Assembly (NCBI RefSeq): GCF_035222275.1
Contig: NC_085883.1
Span: 3,596,001 to 3,660,000, forward strand
Direction of reading: 5' to 3'
Length of the DNA: 64,000 bases
From: Podospora bellae-mahoneyi
Taxonomy: Eukaryota; Ascomycota; Sordariomycetes; Sordariales; Podosporaceae
Shown: positions 54,530 through 64,000 of the stretch, one piece after another
How the letters are laid out: each line of letters begins with the position of its first letter
How positions within the stretch are numbered: position 1 is the stretch's first letter
Position numbers and translations under genes: made by a program
Notes under the pieces: generated by a model
Database searches by the model: none
Seen by the model: the letters and a program-made list of their open reading frames with translations, nothing else
Told to the model about the DNA's origin: nothing

Positions 54530-56054
54530 CTATTCATCACCGAGCATTGCCTTCCTGCTCCAACTACGAACACTCCACCAGCTCCAATCACAAACTCCTC
54601 GGCGCCCTCCTCGCTGCTTTTCCCCTTCTTTAAACAGCACCTTCGATTTCCCAGCCGCAAGCATGCACACCCGAGTCTTGGTTTTGTCTGCGGCAAAGAC
54701 ATGGCTCGTGACGGAAGCAATATTCAAGACTTGAATCGACAAGTTCCCATGTCCCGGAATAGCAACCTGCTTCGAGAGGTACGAGCTGGAAAAAGTGTGT
54801 TGAGCATGCGGGCTGCCGACCTCCCATTCTTCCATTTCAAGGTCGTTTTGAGGAATGGGCCTGGCACCGGGTATCACGATGGTGGAACTTTCTGCTTGCT
54901 GTTGCTGTGGGATCCTCAAGGTTACAAGGCGGGAGCGCTTGGCCGCAGGTCCTTCCAGGTATGAATCCTCTTCCTCCTCTGTATCATCTCGAGTTCTTTT
55001 CCCCTGGCCAACATCATCTTCAGGGATGTCTTCCATGCCGCCATTTTCGCTTGAATCGGACTGTCGCCCGGGCTGTTGTCGTCGAGCAGGTTCGGCATGC
55101 GACGGGACATTGAGTACCTCTTGACCATCGTCGTCCACGGGCACCCACACCCATGTTTTGAAGTACGGGACCTTGCGAAGGCTCATTTCTTCGGGTTTGT
55201 TCCAGCGGCCGCGGGATACAACCTACGGGGCCTCCAGCGTGTTGCCCCTCCCCCCACACACTCAATAACAGAAAACGTCACGTCGAGGTTATCGTTCAGC
55301 CCGATGCCACGGTGGATGCGGATTGAAAAACGCCGACCGAGGTCATGGCATGCTTTGAAAAGACAGCGGCAGGACTGAATGGGGCAGATCCATGGCCGGT
55401 CGGTAACCGCGCTGTCGAGTTGGTACACCGTTGGAAGTAAGGCACTATTTATATGGACGAGTTGTCCGTTGTTGTCTGGCCACATGGTATAGGGCCGGTT
55501 ATCCTCGGTTGTCGTCAGACCTTCAGTGGGAACGGCAGGAGCCGCAAGAGGTGTTACAGCTGTCTGCGAACGAGTAGAGGCGCGAGTTGAAGATGGGGCA
55601 GGGGATGGGCTGTCCAGCGTGGACTCCTCTTCATCACGGGGAGCTAGCAAGCCCCGCCTCTGTATCAACTTTTTCGCGACACGGTCTCTAGCCCTCTGCA
55701 CGCTCAGCTCAACCATGGGGTCGCCGGCGAGGCTGATGGGTTTCTTGAATACTAAAAGGGGTGGTTTCACGTACCCGCCGTGAAGGACCCCGTCGCCTTT
55801 TGTAGCACTGTCATATTTGCCAAGCTCGGAAAGGGTTCCATCCATATTGTCATTGAGACGAGATGCGCGGTGTGATATCTGGGTAGTTGGCATGGTTAGC
55901 CAGGGCCGACATGGTTTCCAGTATCAGCCGCAAAGCCTACATTAAAATGCTTCCCTAGGCCAAAAAGAGCGTCAAATAGCTCTCTACAATAGCGAATGGG
56001 ACAAATCCAGGAGAACTCGGGATGGTTAAACTGCTGGTAGCCCGGAGGAAGCAT
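54530..56054 (-). CDS. Protein with two zinc-finger-like repeats (splicing uncertain)
   Basis: From the ATG at 56054 the frame gives MLPPGYQQFNHPEFSWICPI. A 62-base intron (55940-55879) joins GLGKHFN to ISHRASRLNDNMDGTLSELG. Repeat 1 is thus WICPIRYC...KHFNISHR...LNDNMDGTLS, and repeat 2 (about 55370-55270) is WICPIQSC...RRFSIRIHRGIGLNDNLDVTF. The CxxxxC...HxxxxH pattern suggests a zinc finger; repeat 2 has Arg where the first His would be. A frame change near 55230 then leads to SRGRWNKPEEMSLRKVPYF and a C-terminal acidic/basic region (about 200 residues) ending at 54530. The only GT-AG fit there is a 35-base intron, so the locus may be damaged or mis-read. Exons upstream of 56054 are possible (LEETIHVGDKKASKRLS near 56230). 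A nuclear role is a guess. Confidence 0.55.
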
Positions 56055-56776
56055 GCAACCTTTGGTACACACAGTCGCACCATTTTTATCTAGTATATGA
56101 TTGTTAGCGAGGAATGCAGTACGGAGGTTTTAGGGGGAAGGGTAGCTCTCGCTGTTGAGAGCGGTATCAAACTCTCGTTGAATTTCTGGCGGAGGGACGT
56201 TGGACAACCTCTTGGACGCCTTCTTGTCACCCACGTGGATCGTTTCTTCAAGGTGCATAATCGAGGGCTCTTCACTGACGGGTGGCTGTGGGGTGGGGGT
56301 GGCATCAGAGTCGAGTCTCACTTTCGACAACTGATGTGCGAGATGGAGGGGGGGAAAGCCCGCTGACTCCTGTTCGCCTCATCATGAAGGGTTTTCTCGG
56401 TGCCGGTGCAGGCGCCTCCTGAGACACAGCGCCATCTTTAGGCACTTCCATGGTTGGATCAGCTGGGTGGGGAAATTTGTTGTAACGAACAAAGCCACCT
56501 TGATGCTATTGGGATTAAAAAAAACTCTAAGAAAAGGCCGACTTTTACCTTGGGCCCTTAACGATGTGGAGATGTTCGTTTAACAATTTGAGCAAACAGA
56601 TTTCGACATGTCGAGGCCGCGTTCGTCAGGGAATTGGCACGCTGTAGGAACTCACCGCCGGGGAAGCAGTGGGTCGCTGGTCCATGCTCGCGCAGATCTC
56701 GCCAAACCTTAACTTGACCTCACTGGCCAAATGCTGCCCTGAGTGTATATCTCGGCTGGATCTCACAACTTAAACC
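56055..56776. other. Divergent region, may include an upstream exon
   Basis: 722 bases. The minus strand at 56330-56130 has a protein-like segment (HVGDKKASKRLSNVPPPE) that could be an upstream exon of the zinc-finger-like gene, but its frame ends in a stop before a usable donor. The rest should be the promoter of the deoxyribosyltransferase-like gene. Confidence 0.4.
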
Positions 56777-57328
56777 ATGGGCATTTCTCGCATCACATCT
56801 TCTTCGGGTGCAATGAACGTCGGATATCTTAGCATGGCAACCCCATCACAAGCTCAGCTCATACAAGCCCCATCACGCCCATCCGTGACAGGCAAGAAAA
56901 CCGTCTTTTTGGCCGGCACAACCACTCGAACTGATGGGCCAGAGTGGCGAGACACACTGTTCCACTCCATTGCACACCTCCCCATTACCGTGTTCAACCC
57001 CCTTCGACCGGACTGGGACAGCTCATGGAAGGAAGACATCGACTTTGCGCCCTTCCGAGAACAGGTGGAATGGGAGTTTGACAGGTTGAACCAGGCCGAT
57101 CTGGTGGTGGTGTATTTTGGGCCCCAGACAGACGCGCCCATCAGCCTGTTGGAGTTTGGGCTTTTTGCAAGGTCAGGCAAGTTGATTGTGTGCTGCCACA
57201 AGGATTACAGGAAGCGGGGGAATATCGAGATTGTGTCGCAGAAGTTGGGTCTCACGGTTTTGGATGCAGTTGATGGTGATCTCGTTGATGAGGTGACGCG
57301 AAAGCTGCAAGAGATGTTACAAATATGA
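56777..57328 (+). CDS. Nucleoside 2-deoxyribosyltransferase-like protein
   Basis: Single exon of 183 residues. KKTVFLAGTTTRTDGPEWRD opens a small Rossmann-like fold, followed by FNPLRPDWDSSW, FREQVEWEFDRLNQADLVVVYF and ISLLEFGLFARSGKLIVCC. This is the pattern of the nucleoside 2-deoxyribosyltransferase-like family (PF15891), with the conserved Glu in LLEFGLF. Relatives cleave or exchange the sugar-base bond of (deoxy)nucleosides and help in salvage. Fungal members are barely studied. A second Met at codon 20 (MATPSQAQ) is an equally plausible start. Cytosolic. Confidence 0.85.
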   Translation: MGISRITSSSGAMNVGYLSMATPSQAQLIQAPSRPSVTGKKTVFLAGTTTRTDGPEWRDTLFHSIAHLPITVFNPLRPDWDSSWKEDIDFAPFREQVEWEFDRLNQADLVVVYFGPQTDAPISLLEFGLFARSGKLIVCCHKDYRKRGNIEIVSQKLGLTVLDAVDGDLVDEVTRKLQEMLQI

Positions 57329-57683
57329 GAGAGCAGCATAAGAGGCAAATCCTTGTGTTTAAACTTCCTTCCTTTTCTTAATATGCCCTCAGTACTGCAA
57401 GTAGTAAACAATGTGTCTTGTCCTGCGTTCCCAGTGCCTGGGCAGGGTGTGGCTGGGGTGAGCTTGCCAGCTGAGTAGCTGCGCCACATTGTGGTGGGGA
57501 ACAATCCAATGGCAGGTGCCCCGCCAAAGCGGTTTGAGATGTCGCAACACCACGGCTTTGACTCATCTTCAACCGGCCACGGTGACCTTTATTCCTATTC
57601 TACATCCAGACACTTGCGACGCAGCTAGACTGATTTGACCCCTTAGAGGTCATTCCAGAAACTGCAACTCTCCCAGGTCCTGC
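57329..57683. promoter_or_regulatory. Promoter of cysteinyl-tRNA synthetase
   Basis: 355 bases between two plus-strand genes. No motif was read with confidence. Confidence 0.45.
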
Positions 57684-60328
57684 ATGCGCTCCATCGCCGG
57701 CACACGACCATTTTTTTCTTCATTGAAGAAGTTGACGCCAATCGCCAGGCAACCCCCGAGGTACTTCCGATTTTATTCACAGTCAAGGATGGCGTCTATC
57801 ACAGTCCACAACTCTCTAAAGCCCGGTCCGCCGGTGCCCTTCGTACCCAAGACCGACGGCAAAATCTCGTGGTATGCTTGCGGGCCAACAACCTACGACC
57901 TCAGTCACTTGGGCCATGCCCGAAACTATCTATCCAACGGTATAGTTTGTTGCAAACATTTACCTTGATTAGTTTCTGAATCTAATCAAAATCTCAGATA
58001 TCATTCGCCGTATATTCCAGGACTACTTCGGCTACGAAGTCAACTTTGTGATGAACTATACTGATGTCGACGACAAGATCATCATCAAAGGTACACTTGA
58101 CCGTTATCCTTGTGTTTGAAACTGGAGCCTAATCTATCGATTTAGCGAGGAGACAGCGCTTGCTTGACTTGGAAAAAGAGAAGTCGTATACCCCCGAGCA
58201 GCTCCGAGATCTCGTCTCCAAGGCCTTCCAAGCGTATGCGCAAAGCAATCTTCCCCTCTTGGTAACCCAGGGTCAACCAGAGTTGGATGAGAACAACTAC
58301 CAGGCGCGTAAAGATGCCGCGTACGGTCAGGTTCTTGCAGGAGGGACCCTCAGTGGAGAGGGTAGGCCAGGGGACGCCGAGGCCAAGATCAAGATGCACC
58401 TGAACAACATGGACTCGGCAGCCAAGTCCCTCCAGACTTCCTCCGGCTTTGACGGTGCTGAAGATATTCTGCTTCCCTATCTCGATTCTCTGTACAAAGA
58501 GACGATCGACACCAGCGATCAGACCATCTTCACTGACCTCACTCAGAGGATGGAAAAGGCCTTCAATGATGACATGGCAGCCTTGAATGTTCTGGAGCCT
58601 ACCGCCGTCACGAGGGTGACTGAGTATGTGCCCCAGATTGTGTCCTTTGTCGAGCAAATCATTCAGAAGGGGTTTGCATATGAGGCCGACGGCTCAGTCT
58701 ACTTTGATATTGGTGCCTTTGAGAAGGCTGGGAATACCTACGCAAGACTGCGCCCGGAGAGTAGAAACGACAAGGCCCTGCAGGAGGAAGGAGAGGGCTC
58801 TTTGTCTAAGAGTTCAGGCGGCCAGAAAAAACGCGACGCCGATTTTGCACTGTGGAAGCGGAGCAAGCCCGGTGAGCCATACTGGCCCAGCCCCTGGGGT
58901 CAGGGGAGACCTGGCTGGCACATTGAATGCTCCGTGATGGCCTCTGACAAGCTCGGCGACAACATGGATATCCATTCGGGTGGCATTGATCTTGCCTTCC
59001 CTCACCATGACAACGAGCTGGCTCAGAGCGAGGCCTTTTTCCACCAGTGCGGCAAGGGCGAGCACACATGGGTCAACTACTTTTTGCATATGGGTCACCT
59101 TTCAATTGCCGGCAGCAAGATGAGCAAAAGCTTGAAGAACTTTCAAACAATCCAAGACGCGCTGGCTACCACATATACAGCGCGAAACATGCGCATCGTC
59201 TTTTTGATGGGCCGATGGAACGATGGTGTGGAGATCTCGGGAGATATGCGCAAGCAGGCCGATAACTGGGAGAATACTGTCGACAACTTCTTCACCAATA
59301 TCAAGGCCAAGCTTGCCGAAGTTGATGCGCCAACCGATGGTGTCAAGTACCTGTCTCTCACAGGCGCCGGAAACAGTCTCATTGAGGACCTTGAGCAAGC
59401 GAAGAAGGACCTCGATGCGGCACTTCGCAATTCCTTCGACACTCCTGGTGCCATGCAAGTGATCCTGCGCCTGGTCCGCAACGCCAACATCTACATGAAC
59501 GACAAGGCAAAGTCATCCAATCTTCAGCCTGTCGAGGCGGTGGCCCGCTGGGTGACAAAGATCGTAGGTATCTTTGGCCTGGACGCTACCGCAAAGCCAC
59601 CTTACGATGGCCTCGGCTGGGGGTCATCTTCTGCTACCGCTGCGGCTGACGTCGACCCCCAAACAGCGATCAAGCCCTACGCTGCTGCGTACGAGAAGGT
59701 TAAAGCCGATGTTCAATCGCTTCACCTCTCTGCCTCTTCGATTCAATCTGCTCTCGAGCACTCCCCAGAAGCCGAGTTTGCCGAAGTAGAGAAGAGTGGC
59801 GAGAAGGACGTGGAGAAGCTGGCACTGCCATATCTTCGTGCCACTTCCCGTCTCCGCGATGAGCTACGGGCCGTCGTCCCAACCCTTGCTTCAGAGCCTC
59901 AAGTCAAGCAGGCTGTTCTCGCCCTCAGTGACCGTATCCGCGACTATGACTTGACCGATCTTGGCGTACAGCTCGATGATCAAACCGATAAGCCGAGTCT
60001 TATCAAGTTTGTGCCTGCTGCCAAACTTATCGCTGCGAGAGAGGAGAAAGCGTCCCAGCTTGCTGAGAAGGCTAAGCAAAAGGAGGAGGCCCGGAAGGCT
60101 AGAGAGAAGGCCGAGGAGGAGAAGTGGGCCAAGGCCAAGGTGGCCCCGCAAGACATGTTCAAGGACGACCCCAAATATACCGAGTGGGATGCTGACGGTC
60201 TGCCGACAAAGCTGGCCGAGGGGGGTGAGCCAGTGCCCAAAAGCCAGGCCAAAAAGTTGAAGAAGGACTGGGACAGGCAGAAGAAACTGCACGAAGAGTA
60301 TCTTGCCAAGTTTGGAGGCAAGGCGTGA
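57684..60328 (+). CDS. CRS1: Cysteinyl-tRNA synthetase
   Basis: Three exons (57684-57939, 57998-58090, 58146-60328; introns of 58 and 55 bases) give 843 residues. The class I signatures are HLGH (residues 75-78) and KMSKS (near 440). Zinc ligands include Cys66 ([10 protein letters not shown]), the Cys in GWHIECSVM and the His pair in FPHHDNELA. The enzyme attaches cysteine to tRNA-Cys. Residues 1-35 are Arg/Ser-rich with few acids ([16 protein letters not shown]), like a mitochondrial presequence, and a second ATG at 57789 (MASITVHNS) would give the cytosolic form. One gene may serve both compartments by alternative starts. The C-terminus is Lys/Glu-rich, as in eukaryotic cytosolic CysRS. Confidence 0.97.
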
Positions 60329-60583
60329 GTCAGCTATCAGCTGCAGTTTAGACGACTAGGTATCTTGCCTACTTTTCGGGGTGAAATAGAAAACTTATGT
60401 TGTCGCTGTTAGCTGCCTTGAAATAGTGAATCGAGCAGACGCACAATCGAAATCAAAGTTGGAATACAAACTCGCCCCTAAGCCCTGAACGCCGCGCATG
60501 CTCTAAAGGAACCCAAACCCAGCCGTCTATCTCTCCTCGCCAAGTCTTATGTACACTGCTATATCAACGACGATAACCCGCAA
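60329..60583. other. Convergent 3' region
   Basis: 255 bases between two stops; 3' UTRs only. Confidence 0.5.
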
Positions 60584-62154
60584 CTACATGATTAACCCCA
60601 CCACCAAAGCTCCCACAACAGCTTTCCATACATCAATTTTGAGGGAATAAGCCTTAGACTGTCCGGTTGGGTTGATACCCAGCGGGCCCGTCCCGCTCAC
60701 CCTTGTGGCCACTGGGCCGGGCCCGATATCGATACCTGTGGGGCCCACACCGGTGAAGGTCGCCGTAGGGCCACGTTCAGCAGTGACATCCAGATTATTG
60801 TTCCCAGACGTCGGTCTTGGAGGCGGTGCCGTGCACCGGCCTGTCGCACTGGGCACAGCATCTGGCCCCGTGCTGATGGCAATGATGTTGCTTCCACAAT
60901 TCGCCGCCTGAGCCAGGTGCAAGTTTCTGTTGTCTTGATCAAACACCACGTAGGCCGCTCGCAGGAAGGTGTCTCCTAGCACCGGCTCCCCGTCATCATC
61001 TGGGAGCACGCCCAGCACGCAGTACCCCTGAACGTGCCAGATGAAATCGTTGAAGGGCACGTTGATCACTTTATCCCCAAAGTAAAAGTCAATGGAGCCT
61101 TCCAGATCAGCAACATTGCAGTCGAGGAAATAGAAACCGGTCGAGGGGTCATATTGGGTGTCTGCGAAGCTGGAGGCGAAGGCTTGGTAGATTCGTCGGG
61201 GAAGTCGGCTGAGTGTTCCGCCCGAATCGAGGAAAACAGGAACTTCAAGCTCTTGTGATCTTTCGACTAGACCGTCGGGGTATGTTAGTCCCACGCCGCT
61301 CATGGTGACATAGTATCTGTCCGCTCCCCTTGGAGTTTGGTTCTGAGGCAGCATAGGGAGCTTGGCTAGAGATCCGATGTATTTTCCAGTGTCCACGCCG
61401 CCAAAGATGAGCGCTCCCTCGGGGGAGTCGACGGTTCTAAGATCCATGCTGAAGGCTCGCGAGTTGATCAACTTTTGGTCTTTCATCGTGTCGAGAATGT
61501 AAGGATACTCGTTGACTCCTCGAATAGGGGGTGAGAGGCCAAGGATTCCCAAGGGGATGTCGTGGGACTCGAGGGCTACGCCGATGACCTGGTTTCTAAC
61601 CGTGGCCCCTGTCATGTGGAAGATCAACATAAGTCACAGCTCGGACGAGAGCATGGCGTTCCAGCAAGAGATTCTGACGCACCTCCAAGTTTGACACTCT
61701 CTCTAACATATTGTATTGTCGCATTCCCTTTCCCATACACGAGGATGTCGGTCACGCGCGTTGCGTTCAGACTTGAGCTCTTGCTCCAGTCGTAGACCGG
61801 GAACGATCGACAGTCGTCAGGCACATTGGCAGTGTCACATGTTGGGTTCACCCAAGTGTCTGGCGAGCCAGTATCCAGAACCAGCGTCAGTTTTTGCCCT
61901 GGTGTCCCGACCTCTATGTCGACGCCGTAGCGGGTTCCGGTGAACTGGTTTTCAATGGCAACTTCATTTTGTCGGCCTCGGATCAGTTTTGGTGGCGCTG
62001 GGTTGGGCAGCACATTAAGCGGGGAGCGGATGAATCCTTCCCCGCGTGTTTCGAGCGAAGGGTTTTGCTGTCTGGAGCTGTCCGGCGGTGCGGAGAAATC
62101 ATGTGCGGAGGCAAGGACAGGGGCGGCACTGAGGAGGAATCGAAGGGGTATCAT
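60584..62154 (-). CDS. GPI-anchored pepsin-like aspartic protease (yapsin/OpsB type)
   Basis: Two exons (62154-61683, 61608-60584; 74-base intron) give 498 residues. The signal peptide is MIPLRFLLSAAPVLASA. A propeptide ends near RGEG or IRGR. The first active-site motif is LVLDTGSPDTW (Asp94) and the second VFLDSGGTLSR (Asp285). GVDIEVGTPGQKLTL and LGDTFLRAAYVVFDQDN are standard A1-family segments. The C-terminus is a Gly/Thr/Pro-rich stalk ending in a hydrophobic tail (KAVVGALVVGLIM), fitting GPI anchoring. Yapsins and OpsB process surface and secreted proteins at basic sites and support wall integrity. The Met at 62154 is preferred over 62220 because it starts the signal peptide. Confidence 0.93.
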
Positions 62155-63725
62155 GTTGAGAAATATAATTATGTACTCCAGGCTCAGATGAGAGCTTCTG
62201 GCGGGAGAAGAGATATACACGGAGAAGGGTCACCCCAAAAAGATGGAAGACTGACATCGAGGGTCCATCTTTGGTGATCGGCTCCGCTGATTCGAGCAAT
62301 ATATACGGTCTTCATGTTACCCTGGACATGCATCTTCCATACCAGATTCGTCACACCCTCCCCGAGTTTCCTCGAAGCTGGAGATGGGCCATGGCTAACG
62401 GCTGGGAGGCAATAACGATGCATAGTATTGATCTCCGATTGGAAGGAAACAAGCCAGATGGAGAACGAGGGGGTCTGCGGAGCACAGTGAATGGACAAAA
62501 GCGAGATGTGGCGTCTTGGTTGTGTTGCGCGAGGGCTTGCAGCTGAAAAGTTGGCAGAGCCTCGTCAGCCAGTGTCTGCATTGTTGACCGATCCTCGCGG
62601 AGGCCAGATCCAAGGACGACTGCGCCTCTCGATGCACTGCATCTCTGGCATGAGTGCAGAATTGAGCAGGAGTTGCGCGATGGTTTAACAGAGGGTAAAG
62701 AGCCCGAATACGTGATACTCAGGAAAACTCTTTCGCATAGAAGGGTGCTCTGTTGTTGACGATGCCCAGGAGAGAGAACCATGTTTGGCATCTTAACCCC
62801 GCAGGGGCTGAATAGATACCCCAGTTGTTTGCCAAGAGCAAAGAGGGGATGGGTGGATCAACGGGAGAAAGGTAGCCCACATATTTACTATTTTGAACCC
62901 TAACTCCCCCGCTAGCAGAATAGCTCAAAACTTAGCTCCGGTAGAAAGTTCCAGCGACGAGCTTGTTTCAACATCGTCTCCGCCGTCGCTACCGGACACT
63001 GGCACCAGCACAGTGGATGTTGCCGCAACGCTTTCATCAGCCACCCGAATCATCACAAGTTCCCCAGGCCGTTGATGTTCGGAGTACCCGATGATCAACA
63101 CATACCGAACTACGGAATATTAGTCAACTTCAGCACGAATCTCCAGACAATAGGCCGTGACAGCGGCCCCGTGTGTTATGGACTTAGCGAAGTGGTTTAT
63201 AATCATCAAGTCCCATGAATACTACGACTTGGGATGAAGCTTTCTCTTGAATATGCAAATCCACTCTGGTGTTTATCCCAAGCCCATATTCTCACAGACG
63301 CAACCGGTGGGGATAAAGAGCAATCTCGAGACCGGCTGGAAGACAATGCCCCAGCAAGTGCAATGGTGAAGGACAATACCATTACAATTGACACACTATG
63401 CAACAAGCGTCTTTTAGGGACAGCTAGGGACTTGCAACCAGATTCCGGGTTCTCAACCCTCCGAATTAAATTCAAGCTAAATCCCGTCTGATGCAAGCGC
63501 GTCCTCGGCCAAAGCCGTCAGCGGACCCCGTGGCGCTATGGGTAGCACGTGTGGGAAGTGGCGAACTTTCTCCTTGGTGTTTATTTACTCCATAGTCCAG
63601 CACAGCTCATAGGAGTTGTCTTCCAAGTTCGAGATTAGGGAACTTGAAGACCGGACCGTCGTGAAACATTGCGACCCATACCATCATCTTGAGACTTCTG
63701 TGCAAGCAGCTCCTGAGTCTATGAC
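62155..63725. other. Gene-free region near right edge
   Basis: About 1.57 kb. The first few hundred bases should be the protease promoter. Open frames on both strands are short and without family features. Nothing else supported. Confidence 0.45.
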
Positions 63726-64000
63726 ATGAGCAACACGATGCATATCTTTATAGATCTGGTGAGTTTTCTCATAATGCATGGTTTGTTTTGTTACCTACAC
63801 TAAGACAGCTAACAGGCCATTTACAAGTCTGGGAATGGCAGTCTAGCAGCAAGTTCTTCCGCTTTGACACGAAAAGCCGAGGACACCCATTTTTCATCTA
63901 CAACCCGTGCCGAAAATCCTGGCTTCCGACCTTCCAGGCATGTGCGCTGGGGTAAATCTCACCCTCGCTATTGGCAACGACGCAATGCGGTCGCTGGACT
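63726..64000 (+). CDS. Possible gene start, cut by right edge
   Basis: ATG at 63726 begins MSNTMHIFIDL, followed by a GTGAGT donor. A CTAAG branch and CAG acceptor join in frame to LTGHLQVWEWQSSSKFFRFD and then GHPFFIYNPCRKSW, which look protein-like. A further donor (GTAAAT) may lie near 63952. The frame is short and no family is recognised, so this is a weak call. Confidence 0.25.

Noticed and set aside
55226-55260. 35-base intron joining the two halves of the zinc-finger-like gene
   Set aside because: Below the normal minimum and with a poor GTGGGG donor; kept only as a possibility in the feature text.
1-64000. LTR elements, LINEs or DNA transposons
   Set aside because: No reverse transcriptase, integrase, transposase or terminal-repeat pair was recognised on either strand.

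Overview
The window looks like euchromatic DNA of a filamentous ascomycete, most likely a sordariomycete (Sordariales-like). The genes carry short introns of about 45-75 bases with GTRNGT donors, CTRAY-type branch sites and CAG/TAG acceptors. Gene content also fits: a GH55 glucanase, an AA11-type lytic polysaccharide monooxygenase, a PQQ-type (AA12) sugar dehydrogenase, a HET-domain locus and DUF3716. No CRISPR array, rRNA, convincing tRNA or recognisable transposon was seen.

Layout: 1-6.4 kb (minus) holds the start of an NmrA-like NAD(P)-binding protein, cut by the left edge, and one very large fusion gene. Removing three short introns joins an indoleamine 2,3-dioxygenase (IDO)-like heme domain to an NADPH/FAD reductase and a cytochrome b5 domain. 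7.4-9.0 kb is a decayed F-box-like gene. 10.7-13.2 kb is a GH55 exo-beta-1,3-glucanase. 13.6-18.2 kb has a DUF3716 protein, a small secreted protein and an arylamine N-acetyltransferase. 18.6-25.5 kb has a GPI-anchored PQQ-type dehydrogenase, a type I membrane protein and a large disordered protein with a 3.3-kb gene-free upstream region. 28.7-34.1 kb has a secreted nuclease-like phosphoesterase, a frame-disrupted hypothetical gene and a Gfo/Idh/MocA oxidoreductase. 34.2-38.1 kb has a three-exon small secreted cysteine protein followed by two decayed genes (a membrane protein and an ABHD12-like hydrolase). 38.7-41.6 kb has the AA11 monooxygenase with a tandem-repeat linker and an MDR-family dehydrogenase. 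42.6-45.2 kb has a disrupted cysteine-rich gene and a Ctr copper transporter. 46.5-51.4 kb is housekeeping: a charged coiled-coil protein, the GPI transamidase subunit PIG-T/Gpi16 and the U1 snRNP protein Luc7. 51.8-54.2 kb is a HET-domain fossil. 54.5-62.2 kb has a protein with two zinc-finger-like repeats, a deoxyribosyltransferase-like protein, cysteinyl-tRNA synthetase and a GPI-anchored aspartic protease. A possible gene start lies at the right edge.

Two themes stand out. One is extracellular polymer and redox work: GH55, AA11, AA12, a secreted nuclease, an aspartic protease and copper uptake (AA11 enzymes use copper). The other is a set of broken accessory genes lying between intact conserved genes, which suggests real decay rather than uniform sequence error. 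The most unusual item is the predicted self-contained IDO-reductase-cytochrome b5 fusion at about 1.4-6.4 kb.
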